A stretch of 64,000 nucleotides of DNA from DATCMH01 sp036563505 (lineage in GTDB: Bacteria; Pseudomonadota; Alphaproteobacteria; Rhizobiales; Beijerinckiaceae), in assembly GCA_036563505.1 (NCBI GenBank), contig DATCMH010000010.1:12806-76805 (forward strand), read 5' to 3'. The notes beneath the pieces are model-generated. The model worked only from the letters and a program-made list of their open reading frames with translations. It was not told where the DNA came from and did no database searches. This document shows positions 54,769 through 63,663 of the stretch, piece by piece; position 1 is the stretch's first letter, and every line of letters begins with the position of its first letter. Position numbers and translations under genes: made by a program.

Positions 54769-57465
54769 ATGAAGGTTCTCGTCGTCGAGTCGCCGGCCAA
54801 AGCGAAGACGATCAACAAGTATCTCGGGCGGGACTACGAGGTCCTGGCCTCCTTCGGGCACATCCGCGACTTGCCGGCCAAGGACGGTTCGGTCGATCCG
54901 GACCAGGACTTCCGGATGATCTGGGAGCTGGAGGACCGGGGCGCGAAACGCGTGTCCGAGATCGCCAAGGCGCTGAAAGGCGCCGAGAAGCTCATCCTCG
55001 CCACCGACCCCGACCGGGAGGGCGAGGCGATCTCCTGGCACGTCGTCGAGGCGCTCCGCGAGAAGCGGGCGCTCAAAGACATGCCCATCGAGCGCGTCAC
55101 CTTCAACGCCATCACCAAGGACGCCGTGCAGACGGCGCTGCGCCAGCCGCGGCAGATCGACCAAGCCCTCGTCGACGCCTACATGGCGCGCCGGGCCCTT
55201 GATTATCTCGTCGGCTTCACGCTCTCGCCGGTTCTGTGGCGCAAGCTCCCCGGCTCCCGCTCCGCCGGTCGCGTGCAATCCGTCGCCCTGCGCCTCGTCT
55301 GCGAGCGCGAGCTCGAGATCGAGACCTTTCGGGCTCGGGAATACTGGTCGCTCGTCGCGACGCTCGCCACGAAGGACGGCGCGGTCTTCGACGCCCGTCT
55401 CGTCGGCGCCGACGGCAAGCGGATCCAGCGGCTCGACATCGGCAACGGTGCAGACGCGGAAGCCTTCAAGCGCGAACTTGAGCTTGCCACCTTCTCTGTC
55501 GGCAAGGTCGAGGCCAAGCCCGCCAAGCGCCACCCGGCCCCGCCCTTCACCACCTCGACCCTTCAGCAGGAAGCGTCCCGCAAGCTCGGCCTCGCGCCGG
55601 CGCAGACGATGCGCATCGCGCAGCGCCTCTACGAGGGCGTCGAGATCGGCGGCGAGACGGTGGGCCTGATCACCTACATGCGCACCGACGGCGTCGACAT
55701 GGCGCCCGAGGCAATCGCCGGCACGCGGCGAGTCATCGCCCGCGAGTACGGCGACGACTACGTGCCGAAGGTGCCGCGCCGTTACGCGACCAAAGCCAAA
55801 AATGCGCAGGAAGCGCACGAAGCCGTGCGCCCGACGGAGCTGAGCCGCCTCCCCGCTCAGGTCGCGCGTTCCTTGGAGCCGGAGCAGGCCCGGCTCTACG
55901 AGCTGATCTGGACGCGCACTGTCGCGAGCCAGATGGAATCGGCCGAGCTCGAACGCACCACGGTCGACGTCGCCGCGAAGGTCGGGCCGCGCCACCTGGA
56001 GCTTCGCGCGACGGGTCAGGTCATCAAGTTCGACGGCTTCCTGCGGCTCTACCGGGAGGGCCGGGACGACCCGGAGCCGAACGCCTCCGGCGCGGATGAG
56101 GACGAAGAGGGCCGGCTCCCGCCGATGCAGGCGGGCGACGGGCTCGAGCGCCGCAAGATCGCGGCGACGCAGCACTTCACCGAGCCGCCGCCGCGCTACT
56201 CGGAGGCGAGCCTCGTCAAGCGCATGGAAGAGCTCGGCATCGGCCGGCCCTCGACCTATGCCGCGATCCTCGCCGTGCTGCGCGACCGGGAATACGTTCG
56301 GCTGGAAAAGAAGCGCCTCGTCGCGGAGGACAAAGGGCGCATCGTCGTCGCCTTCCTCGAAGCTTTCTTCAAGCGGTACGTGGAATACGACTTCACCGCC
56401 GATCTCGAAGAGAAGCTCGACCGGGTTTCGAACAACGAGGTCGACTGGAAGCAGGTCCTGCGGGATTTCTGGGGCGATTTCTCGTCGGCCATCGGCGAGA
56501 CCAAGAACCTGCGCACGGCGGAGGTGCTCGAAGCGCTCAACGAGCTGCTCGGCCCCCACATTTTCCCCGATCGCGGCGACGGCTCGAACCCGCGCACCTG
56601 CCCGACCTGCGGATCGGGACAGCTTTCCTTGAAGACGGGCAAGTTCGGCGCCTTCATCGGCTGCTCGAACTATCCGGAGTGCAAGTACACTCGCCAGCTC
56701 GCGGCGACGGGCGTCAACGGCGAGGGCGAGGCTGCCTCCGCGGAGGGAACGACGCCCGGCGTGAAGGTGCTCGGCACGGATCCGGACACGGGGCTGGAGG
56801 TCACCTTGCGCGACGGCCGCTTCGGACCCTTCGTCCAGCTCGGCGAGGGCGAGAAGCCGAAGCGCTCGTCGCTGCCGAAAGGCACGTCGCCGGCGCTCGT
56901 CACGCTCGAGGTGGCCTTGAAGCTTCTCGCCCTGCCGCGCGAGGTGGCGCGCCATCCAGAGACAGGCGAGCCGATCCTCGCCAACCTCGGCCGTTACGGG
57001 CCCTACGTGCAGCACGGCAAGACCTACGCCAATCTCGGCAAGGACGACGACGTGCTCGAGATCGGCGGCAACCGGGCGATCGACCTGATCGTCGCCAAGG
57101 AGAGCGGCGCGGGCGGGCGGCGACCGGCTGGCGATCCGGGCCGGGTGCTGGGCACCGACCCGGAAGGCAAAACCTTGACGGTGAAGGCCGGGCGCTATGG
57201 CGCCTACGTCACGGACGGTTCGGTCAACGCCACCCTGCCGAAGACGATGAGCGCCGAGGCGCTCTCCCTCGAGCAGGCCATCGAACTCGTCCGGGCGAAG
57301 CGGGCGTCGAGCCCGGCCAAGGGCGGCGCGCGCAAGGCCGCCGGAGCGCGGAAGGCTTCCCCCGCGAAGAAATCTGCGGGCAAGAAGCCGGCCGCAAAGA
57401 AGGCCCCAACGAAAACCAGCGCCGCGAAGGCGCCGGCTCGGAAAGCCGCTTCGCGTTCGGAATAG
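54769..57465 (+). CDS. topA: DNA topoisomerase I
   Basis: An 898-residue type IA topoisomerase relaxing negative supercoils. Toprim domain KVLVVESPAKAKTINKYLG at the start, catalytic Tyr at TYMRTDGVDM (residue 303), and several C-terminal metal-binding and repeat modules: a Cys4 finger with CPTCGSGQLSL and CSNYPECKY (about 612-645), then TopoI C-terminal repeats (GRFGPFVQLGEGE, RYGPYVQHGKTYANL, RYGAYVTDGSVNATLP). It ends in a ~50-residue Lys/Ala-rich tail (KKSAGKKPAAKKAPTK). ATG 54769 gives the normal start. A very long frame is open on the minus strand opposite. Confidence 0.97.
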   Translation: MKVLVVESPAKAKTINKYLGRDYEVLASFGHIRDLPAKDGSVDPDQDFRMIWELEDRGAKRVSEIAKALKGAEKLILATDPDREGEAISWHVVEALREKRALKDMPIERVTFNAITKDAVQTALRQPRQIDQALVDAYMARRALDYLVGFTLSPVLWRKLPGSRSAGRVQSVALRLVCERELEIETFRAREYWSLVATLATKDGAVFDARLVGADGKRIQRLDIGNGADAEAFKRELELATFSVGKVEAKPAKRHPAPPFTTSTLQQEASRKLGLAPAQTMRIAQRLYEGVEIGGETVGLITYMRTDGVDMAPEAIAGTRRVIAREYGDDYVPKVPRRYATKAKNAQEAHEAVRPTELSRLPAQVARSLEPEQARLYELIWTRTVASQMESAELERTTVDVAAKVGPRHLELRATGQVIKFDGFLRLYREGRDDPEPNASGADEDEEGRLPPMQAGDGLERRKIAATQHFTEPPPRYSEASLVKRMEELGIGRPSTYAAILAVLRDREYVRLEKKRLVAEDKGRIVVAFLEAFFKRYVEYDFTADLEEKLDRVSNNEVDWKQVLRDFWGDFSSAIGETKNLRTAEVLEALNELLGPHIFPDRGDGSNPRTCPTCGSGQLSLKTGKFGAFIGCSNYPECKYTRQLAATGVNGEGEAASAEGTTPGVKVLGTDPDTGLEVTLRDGRFGPFVQLGEGEKPKRSSLPKGTSPALVTLEVALKLLALPREVARHPETGEPILANLGRYGPYVQHGKTYANLGKDDDVLEIGGNRAIDLIVAKESGAGGRRPAGDPGRVLGTDPEGKTLTVKAGRYGAYVTDGSVNATLPKTMSAEALSLEQAIELVRAKRASSPAKGGARKAAGARKASPAKKSAGKKPAAKKAPTKTSAAKAPARKAASRSE

Positions 57466-57474
57466 ATCGAGGTT

Positions 57475-57666
57475 CTAGACCGCGATCCAGGCAACCGCGC
57501 CCGCTACGGCGAGGAGCGGTACCGCGAGGAGCGCGAAGGCGCGCAGCCGTTCAACGCTGCCCGCGGCGCTCTCGTCGTCCGGAGCGTAGGCCATCGCCTC
57601 GCCCGCGAGCTGGGCCGCTCGCACAAGGCCCAGGTAGCGGGTGGTGTCGCGGAGCTGGGCGTGCAT
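57475..57666 (-). CDS. small membrane protein of unknown function
   Basis: A 63-residue frame, MHAQLRDTTRYLGLVRAAQLA, with one C-terminal span (about 43-62, RAFALLAVPLLAVAGAVAWIA). It fits between topA and phoX with its own start, and the topology is sensible for a tail-anchored small protein, but there is no family evidence and no good ribosome site. Coding is plausible rather than shown. Confidence 0.4.
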   Translation of the reverse strand: MHAQLRDTTRYLGLVRAAQLAGEAMAYAPDDESAAGSVERLRAFALLAVPLLAVAGAVAWIAV

Positions 57667-57743
57667 GATCGGGCCTGTGTGCGGAATGGTCCGCTCTGAG
57701 AACGGCCAAGGTCGAGGTAAGTTCCGTGGCCGCGAGGCCGGCG

Positions 57744-57762
57744 CTTGTCATGCAACCGACAA
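57744..57762 (+). promoter_or_regulatory. possible PhoB (Pho box)-like site upstream of phoX
   Basis: TTGTCAT (6 of 7 to CTGTCAT), a 4-base spacer GCAA, then CCGACAA (4 of 7), spaced as in Pho boxes. It lies 49-67 bases upstream of phoX. Weak; the second half site is poor. Confidence 0.25.
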
Positions 57763-57810
57763 CAGCGCCGGCTATGGACCGACGCTGAACACGAACAGGG
57801 GCAGACCACG

Positions 57811-59799
57811 ATGGACGACTTCAATCTCACCCGGGCCCAGCGCGCCGAGGAGTCCGAGAACGCCGGCACGAACAGCAGCGCCAACCCGACCCTGGGCGAG
57901 GTCATCGCTACGCGCTTCAACCGGCGCGACCTCCTGCGCGGAGCGCTTGCCGTGACGGCCATTTCGGCGACGGTGTCGCCGCTCGCCCTCGCGACGGCCG
58001 AACGGGCGCAAGCGCAAGGGCGCGCGGGCGGCTTCACGTTCAAGGAAGTGACGGCCGGCTCCGACGAGAAGCACTACGTCGCCGAGGGCTACGACGCCGA
58101 CGTGCTCATCCGATGGGGCGATCCGGTGCTGCCCGGGGCCCCGGCCTTCGACCCGCTGAAGCAGACCGCTGCCGCGCAGAAGATGCAGTTCGGCTACAAC
58201 AACGACTTCGTCGGCTACTATCCCATGCCGGGTGCCGCGAACCCCGCCGAGCATGGGCTCCTGGCGGTGAACCACGAATACACCAACGAGGAACTCATGT
58301 TCCCCGGCCTTGGCCGGCAGGACACTCGCCAAGCGAACTTCGCCGGTATGACGAAGGACCTCGTCGACATCGAGATCGCCGCCCATGGCGGCTCGGTCGT
58401 TGAGATCCGTAAGGTCGCGGGCAAGTGGCAGGTCGTCGCTGATTCCAAATACGCCCGCCGCATCACGGGCGAGACGGAGATGGAGATCACCGGCCTCGCG
58501 GCCGGCGATGCACGCCTCAAGACCAATGCCGATCCGTCCGGCCGCAAGGTTCTCGGCATGCTCAACAACTGCGCCGGCGGCACGACGCCCTGGGGTACGT
58601 GGCTGACCTGCGAAGAGAACATCAATGGCTATTTCTGGGGCAAGATCGACGACGCTCACGCGGAGGCGCGCAACTTCAAGCGCATGGGCATCCCCGGCAA
58701 TTGGTATTCCTGGGGCAAGTATTACGACCGCTTCGACGTCGTGAAGGAGCCGAACGAAGCCAACCGCTTCGGCTGGGTGGTCGAGATCGACCCCTTCGAC
58801 CCGACCTTCGTGCCGAAGAAGCGCACCGCCATGGGCCGCTTCAAGCACGAGGGCGCGGCGGGCATCATCAACCGTGACGGGCGCTACGTCGTCTATCAGG
58901 GCGACGACGAGCGCTTCGACTACGTTTACAAGTTCGTCACGGAGGGGCGGGTCGACACGCAGAACCGCCAGGCCAACCGCGACATCCTCGATCGCGGCAC
59001 GCTTTTCGTCGCCAAGTATAACGAGGACGGCACGGGCGAGTGGATGCCTCTCGTCCATGGCCAGGGCCCGCTGACCGAGGCCAACGGCTTCCGCAGCCAG
59101 GCCGACGTGGTGATCGAGACGCGCCGGGCCGCGGACCTTCTCGGCGCCACCAAGATGGACCGGCCGGAGGACGTCGACGCGAACCCAAAGACCAACAAGG
59201 TCTACGTCATGCTCACCAACAACACCCGCCGCAAGGCGGACCAGGTCAACGCCGCGAACCCGCGGGCGGAGAACCGCTTCGGCCACATCGTCGAGATGAA
59301 CCCTGAGGGCGGCGATCACGGGGCCACGAGGTTCACCTGGGAGATCCTGGTGAAGTGCGGCGATCCTTCCGTCGCGGCGGTGGGCGCCACTTTCTCCTCG
59401 GCGACGACGAAGGACGGCTGGTTCGGCATGCCGGATAACTGCGCCGTGGACAGCCAGGGCCGGCTCTGGGTCTCGACGGACGGAAACTCTCCCGCCAAGA
59501 CAGGACGCGCCGACGGTGTCTGGGCCGTCGAGACCGAGGGTGAGGCGCGCGGCACCTCGAAGCACTTCTTCCGCTGCCCGGCGGGCGCGGAGCTGTGCGG
59601 CCCCTACTTCACGCCCGACGACACCACCTTCTTCGTGGCGATCCAGCATCCGGGCGAGGCGGACGAAGACGATCCGAACGCTAAGCCCGCGACCTTCGAG
59701 AACCCGGCGACGCGCTGGCCCGACTTCAAGGACGGCATGCCGCCCCGCCCGGCGGTGCTCGCCATCACGAAGCGCGGCGGCGGCCCGATCGCGAGCTGA
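57811..59799 (+). CDS. phoX: PhoX family alkaline phosphatase-like protein
   Basis: A 662-residue secreted enzyme with a Tat signal: FNRRDLLRGALAVTAISATVS (twin Arg near 37) and cleavage expected after ERAQA (about 70). The DUF839 beta-propeller follows (FGYNNDFVGYYPMPG, LLAVNHEYTNEELMFPG, TTPWGTWLTCEENINGYFWGK, GWVVEIDPFDPTF). PhoX enzymes hydrolyse phosphomonoesters using calcium and iron and are usually made on phosphate limitation; a weak Pho-box-like site lies upstream. The ATG at 57811 is preferred over a start at 57745. A hairpin follows at 59833-59854. Confidence 0.93.
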   Translation: MDDFNLTRAQRAEESENAGTNSSANPTLGEVIATRFNRRDLLRGALAVTAISATVSPLALATAERAQAQGRAGGFTFKEVTAGSDEKHYVAEGYDADVLIRWGDPVLPGAPAFDPLKQTAAAQKMQFGYNNDFVGYYPMPGAANPAEHGLLAVNHEYTNEELMFPGLGRQDTRQANFAGMTKDLVDIEIAAHGGSVVEIRKVAGKWQVVADSKYARRITGETEMEITGLAAGDARLKTNADPSGRKVLGMLNNCAGGTTPWGTWLTCEENINGYFWGKIDDAHAEARNFKRMGIPGNWYSWGKYYDRFDVVKEPNEANRFGWVVEIDPFDPTFVPKKRTAMGRFKHEGAAGIINRDGRYVVYQGDDERFDYVYKFVTEGRVDTQNRQANRDILDRGTLFVAKYNEDGTGEWMPLVHGQGPLTEANGFRSQADVVIETRRAADLLGATKMDRPEDVDANPKTNKVYVMLTNNTRRKADQVNAANPRAENRFGHIVEMNPEGGDHGATRFTWEILVKCGDPSVAAVGATFSSATTKDGWFGMPDNCAVDSQGRLWVSTDGNSPAKTGRADGVWAVETEGEARGTSKHFFRCPAGAELCGPYFTPDDTTFFVAIQHPGEADEDDPNAKPATFENPATRWPDFKDGMPPRPAVLAITKRGGGPIAS

Positions 59800-59832
59800 G
59801 GCGCGACGGGATCACCGTCGGATATGTGGCAG

Positions 59833-59854
59833 AGGCCGGGGTTCACCCCGGCCT
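59833..59854 (+). terminator. hairpin downstream of phoX
   Basis: AGGCCGGGG and CCCCGGCCT form a perfect 9-base-pair stem with loop TTCA, 33 bases after the phoX stop; the following T run is weak (TTCG), so efficiency is uncertain. Confidence 0.6.
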
Positions 59855-60049
59855 TCGTCGTTCAGGGACAGGCGTCCGCCGTTCGCGGCAGAGCTTCATC
59901 CGTGCTATCGAGGATCGCCGATCGGTCGCAACGGTTCGTTGACCCTGATCGGCGAGGCTGTCCGACGCGCGACACAACGCGCGCGCAAACGCCTGACGGA
60001 GCGAGCGGAACCGCTTTTCGTTTCCGTTTTGTTCTAGTATGATCGGGGC

Positions 60050-62215
60050 ATGACCCAAAATGCCAGAGCCCGTCGTGCCGCAGCAGGCGGCGCTTCATCG
60101 CACGAATCAGTCGCGCCCGAGACGGCGCGGCGCGCTCCCTCGCGTCGGAGCCCGCGCATGAGCGGCGACGATCTCTTCGGCGGCGCGGCGGCCAAGCGCC
60201 TGCCCGAGCCCCCTTCCCTGCCCGAGATCGGCAAACCGCGCCGGGAGGCGAAGCCGGTGGCGCAAGGCACCCCCGACGAGGCCGGCTACGACGCCTCCGC
60301 GATCGAGGTGCTGGAAGGACTGGAGCCGGTGCGCCGGCGGCCGGGCATGTATATCGGCGGCACGGATGAGAAGGCTCTGCACCATCTCTTCGCCGAGGTG
60401 ATCGACAACGCCATGGACGAGGCGGTGGCGGGCCATGCCACCTTCATCGAGGTCGAGCTCGAGGAAGGCGGGGCGCTCGCCGTGACCGACAACGGCCGCG
60501 GTATCCCGGTCGACCCGCATCCGAAATTCCCGAAGAAGTCGGCGCTCGAGGTCATCATGACCACGCTGCACGCCGGCGGTAAGTTCGATTCCAAGGTCTA
60601 TGAGACCTCCGGCGGCCTGCATGGCGTCGGCGTCTCGGTCGTGAACGCGCTCTCGGAGCGCCTGGAGGTCGAGGTCGCGCGCGGCCAGACCCTCTATCGG
60701 CAGGTGTTCTCCCGCGGCGCGCCGCAGGGCGGGCTTGAGACCGTGGGCCGGGTGCTCAACCGGCGCGGGACGAAGGTGCGGTTCATCCCCGATCCGCAGA
60801 TCTTCGGCCCTGAGGCGCGATTCGTACCGCGGCGCCTGTTCAAGATGGCGCGTTCGAAAGCCTACCTCTTCGGCGGCGTCGAGGTGCGCTGGCGCTGCGC
60901 GCCCGCGCTTGCCGGCGATACGGTCCCGGCGGAAGCCACTTTCCGCTTTCCCGATGGGCTGAAAGGCTATCTCGCCCGCGAGATCGAAGGCCGGGAACTC
61001 GTCGCCGATCAGGTCTTCGCAGGCAAGGTGACGAAGCCGGGCGGGCACGGCTCGCTGGAATGGGCCGTGGCGTGGCTCGCCGACGCCGACGGGTTCTCCA
61101 CCTCCTACTGCAACACGATCCCGACGCCGGAGGGCGGCACGCACGAGAGCGGGTTGCGCATCGCACTGCTGCGAGGCTTGCGTGACCACGCCGAGCGCGT
61201 TGGCCAGGCGAAGCGCATGACGGCCGTCACCACGGACGACGTGATGGCGACCTGCGCCTCCATGCTCTCGGTGTTCATCCGAGAGCCGGAGTTCCAGGGC
61301 CAGACGAAGGACAAGCTCGCGACCCTCGAAGCCTCGCGCATCGTCGAGGCGACGGTGCGCGACGCCTTCGACCATTGGCTCGCTTCCTCGCCGCAGCAGG
61401 CGAACAAGCTCCTCGACTGGACCATCGACCGGGCCGAGGAGCGCCTCCGCCGCCGTCAGGAAAAGGAGGTCGCGCGCAAGACCGCCACGCGCAAGCTGCG
61501 CTTGCCGGGCAAGCTCGCCGACTGCACCAACGCCGGCGCGGCTGGGTCCGAACTGTTCATCGTCGAGGGCGATTCGGCCGGCGGCTCGGCCAAGCAGGCC
61601 CGCAACCGCCAGACCCAGGCCGTGCTGCCCTTGCGCGGCAAGATCCTGAACGTCGCCTCAGCCGGCAAGGACAAGCTGCACCAGAATCAGCAGCTCGCCG
61701 ACCTCGTGCAGGCCCTGGGCTGCGGAATGGGCGCGCATTACCGTGACGGGGAGCTGCGCTACGAGAAGGTGGTGATCATGACGGACGCCGACGTCGACGG
61801 CGCCCATATCGCCTCGCTGCTCATCACCTTCTTCTACCAGCAGATGCCGCGGCTCATCGACAACGGGCACCTCTACCTCGCGGTGCCGCCGCTCTACCGG
61901 CTCAGCCACGGTGGCAAGACGGTCTATGCCCGCGACGACGCGGACCGCGACCGGCTGCTCAAGAAGGCGTTCAAGCCTCAGGCCAAGGTCGAGATCGGCC
62001 GCTTCAAGGGCCTCGGCGAGATGCTGCCGGCGCAGCTCAAGGAAACGACGATGGACCCGACGAAGCGCACGCTTCTGCGCGTCGTCGTGGAGCAGGATGA
62101 CCGCGCGGACGCCACGAGCGCCGTCGAGCGCCTGATGGGCAACAAACCGGAGGCCCGCTTCGCCTTCATCCAGGAACGCGCCGCCTTCGCCGACGAGGCC
62201 GTTCTCGACATCTGA
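60050..62215 (+). CDS. parE: DNA topoisomerase IV subunit B
   Basis: A 721-residue ATPase subunit that with ParC decatenates daughter chromosomes. GHKL ATP site: EGLEPVRRRPGMYIGGTD, AVIDNAMDEAVAG-type EVIDNAMDEAVAGHA, VTDNGRGIPVD and TSGGLHGVGVSVVNA; Toprim EGDSAGGSAKQARNR and DADVDGAHIASLLITFF in the C-terminal half. ParE not GyrB because the length and the gap between the Toprim and tail lack the ~170-residue GyrB insert of this group. ATG 60050; an ATG at 60158 (MSGDDLFGGAAAK) is an alternative. Confidence 0.93.
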   Translation: MTQNARARRAAAGGASSHESVAPETARRAPSRRSPRMSGDDLFGGAAAKRLPEPPSLPEIGKPRREAKPVAQGTPDEAGYDASAIEVLEGLEPVRRRPGMYIGGTDEKALHHLFAEVIDNAMDEAVAGHATFIEVELEEGGALAVTDNGRGIPVDPHPKFPKKSALEVIMTTLHAGGKFDSKVYETSGGLHGVGVSVVNALSERLEVEVARGQTLYRQVFSRGAPQGGLETVGRVLNRRGTKVRFIPDPQIFGPEARFVPRRLFKMARSKAYLFGGVEVRWRCAPALAGDTVPAEATFRFPDGLKGYLAREIEGRELVADQVFAGKVTKPGGHGSLEWAVAWLADADGFSTSYCNTIPTPEGGTHESGLRIALLRGLRDHAERVGQAKRMTAVTTDDVMATCASMLSVFIREPEFQGQTKDKLATLEASRIVEATVRDAFDHWLASSPQQANKLLDWTIDRAEERLRRRQEKEVARKTATRKLRLPGKLADCTNAGAAGSELFIVEGDSAGGSAKQARNRQTQAVLPLRGKILNVASAGKDKLHQNQQLADLVQALGCGMGAHYRDGELRYEKVVIMTDADVDGAHIASLLITFFYQQMPRLIDNGHLYLAVPPLYRLSHGGKTVYARDDADRDRLLKKAFKPQAKVEIGRFKGLGEMLPAQLKETTMDPTKRTLLRVVVEQDDRADATSAVERLMGNKPEARFAFIQERAAFADEAVLDI

Positions 62216-62316
62216 GGCTATCGGCCCTCAACAGCGGAGGACGAGCCGCGCGGCCGTCGAGCATAGTGCTGGCGGCCGGTCTCCCACCGAGCCCGGGAAA
62301 CTCGTATGGCTCGTGG

Positions 62317-62742
62317 ATGACGTTGCTACCCTTGCGTCCGGCGACGCGCGCCGACCTGCCGCGCATCCATGAGATCCGTCATGGTACGGCGGAGAATCGG
62401 CTGACCAATCCCGCGCTCGTCACGAACGAGGAGGTCGCCTGGTATCTGGACCACGGCATTTTCCTGGTCTCCGAGGACGAGTACGCGGTTCAGGGCTTCA
62501 CCTGCGTCAACCATCAGACGGGCTACGTCTGGGCTTTGTTCGTCATCGACGAGGCCCAAGGCCGAGGGCACGGCAGCCGGCTCCTTGAGGCCGGGATGGC
62601 GCGGTTGCGAGAGGCAGGTCATCGCCAGGCGTATCTGTCGACCGAGCGAGGAACGCGAGCCGAAGCGTTCTACTTGGCCAAGGGCTGGCACCCGATGGGT
62701 GCAAACATGGGTGGCGAGGTCGTCTTTCGCCTCTGGCTATAA
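62317..62742 (+). CDS. GNAT family N-acetyltransferase
   Basis: A 141-residue acetyltransferase: LRPATRADLPRIHEIRHGTA at the N-terminus, ALFVIDEAQGRGHGSRLLEAGMA with the GRGHGS acetyl-CoA loop (about 72-94), and AEAFYLAKGWHPMGANMGGEVVFRLWL (C-terminal, in parts). Very short form with a single domain; substrate unknown. It lies 101 bases after parE on the same strand. ATG at 62317 (MTLLPLRPATRADL). Confidence 0.88.
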   Translation: MTLLPLRPATRADLPRIHEIRHGTAENRLTNPALVTNEEVAWYLDHGIFLVSEDEYAVQGFTCVNHQTGYVWALFVIDEAQGRGHGSRLLEAGMARLREAGHRQAYLSTERGTRAEAFYLAKGWHPMGANMGGEVVFRLWL

Positions 62743-62799
62743 AGGGCAGCCGGTCCGAGCCGCTCCCCTTGCCCACCGCGCGATCACGTCACCATAGAA

Positions 62800-62825
62800 A
62801 AAGGCCCGGCTTTCGCCGGGCCTTT
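62800..62825. terminator. bidirectional intrinsic terminator
   Basis: AAAGGCCCGGC and GCCGGGCCTTT form an 11-base-pair stem with a 4-base loop; the A run before it is a T run for the minus strand. It ends the outer-membrane protein transcript and may also end the GNAT transcript from the other side. Confidence 0.8.
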
Positions 62826-62853
62826 CGCATCTCTGCTTCCGTGAGAACGGAAA

Positions 62854-63663
62854 TCAGAACTTGAAGTTGACGGCCGCGCGGACGACGCCGAACTCGTTGT
62901 CGTTCTTGCGGTTGTCGCCGTAGAAGAACGGGTTGAAGGCCGTCGTGCCGAGGAAGTACGGGTAGTCGTTGTTGTTGTTGCCGTTGTCGAGGTTAACGTA
63001 GAGACCCTCGAGGCGGACCGTGATGTTGTTGGTGACAGCGTACTCGATACCACCGCCGACCGCATAGCCGGTGTTGGTCTCGTCACGCCGGCCGTAGCCG
63101 TAGCCGAACGGGAAGCCGACCGTGCCGAAGCCCGGGTAGCCGTAGCCGTTGTTGCCGCTGTTCACGTCGCCATAGGCGAAACCGCCGGTGGCGTAGACGA
63201 GGACGCGGTCGAAGGCCACACCGATACGGGCGCGGACCGTGCCGAAGTATCCGTCCGAACCGCCGTTGTCGCCATAGAACCCGTAGTAGCCGTTGTTGCG
63301 GCCACCGAGATCAGCGTACTGGAGGTCGGCTTCGACACCGACGACGAGCGAGCCGAACTGGTAGTTGTAGCCGACCTGGCCACCGCCGACGAAGCCGCCG
63401 TCAGAGCCGTTGTTGCCGTTGCCGTAGAAGAACGGGTTGAAGGCCGTCGGCGCGCCGAAGAAGGGGTAGCCGTAGTTGTCGTTGTTGTTGCTGTTGAAGC
63501 CGTAGCCGGCGTTCACGCCGACGTAGAAGCCGGTCCAGGTGAAGACGGGCACGGCCACGAAGGGAGCCGGGGCCGGGGCGAGCGTGCGACGCGGCAGGTC
63601 CGCCGCCATGGCGGTGGCGGAGAGGCCGAGAAGAGCGACGGTCGAGAGCAGAATTTTCTTCAT
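62854..63663 (-). CDS. porin-like outer-membrane beta-barrel protein (Omp25/31-type), Asn-rich loops
   Basis: A 269-residue protein with a clean signal peptide (MKKILLSTVALLGLSATAMAA, cleavage near 20) and the opening FTWTGFYVGVNAGYGF of rhizobial Omp25/31-like barrels. Alternating aromatic-ended strands (GVEADLQYADLGG, RARIGVAFDRVLVYATGGFAYG, GGGIEYAVTNNITVRLEGLYVNL) end with the C-terminal aromatic KFNF-like VNFKF for insertion. Loops carry long Asn runs (NSNNNDN, GNGNNGSDGG, NGNNNND), with two near-identical loop blocks, TAFNPFFYG. Structural or passive-channel role likely; specific function unknown. Intrinsic terminator just downstream. Confidence 0.85.
   Translation of the reverse strand: MKKILLSTVALLGLSATAMAADLPRRTLAPAPAPFVAVPVFTWTGFYVGVNAGYGFNSNNNDNYGYPFFGAPTAFNPFFYGNGNNGSDGGFVGGGQVGYNYQFGSLVVGVEADLQYADLGGRNNGYYGFYGDNGGSDGYFGTVRARIGVAFDRVLVYATGGFAYGDVNSGNNGYGYPGFGTVGFPFGYGYGRRDETNTGYAVGGGIEYAVTNNITVRLEGLYVNLDNGNNNNDYPYFLGTTAFNPFFYGDNRKNDNEFGVVRAAVNFKF
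62917..62945. repeat. intragenic duplication, copy A (3' part of the barrel gene)
   Basis: 29 bases identical to 63421-63449 (GCCGTAGAAGAACGGGTT... on the plus strand) and in the same reading frame, followed by related sequence up to about 62990 and a (GTT)n triplet run. It encodes the TAFNPFFYG loop of the barrel protein. Confidence 0.85.
63421..63449. repeat. intragenic duplication, copy B (5' part of the barrel gene)
   Basis: 29 bases identical to 62917-62945, offset by 504 bases (168 codons), and continuing into similar sequence up to about 63490 including GTTGTTGTT triplets. Together they show an in-frame internal duplication in the outer-membrane protein gene. Confidence 0.85.

Noticed and set aside
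53599..57015. 1138-codon open frame on the minus strand running from pyrB through the whole of topA
   Set aside because: Only the last 316 codons are PyrB; the rest is open because of GC-rich codon bias opposite topA and has no domain motifs.
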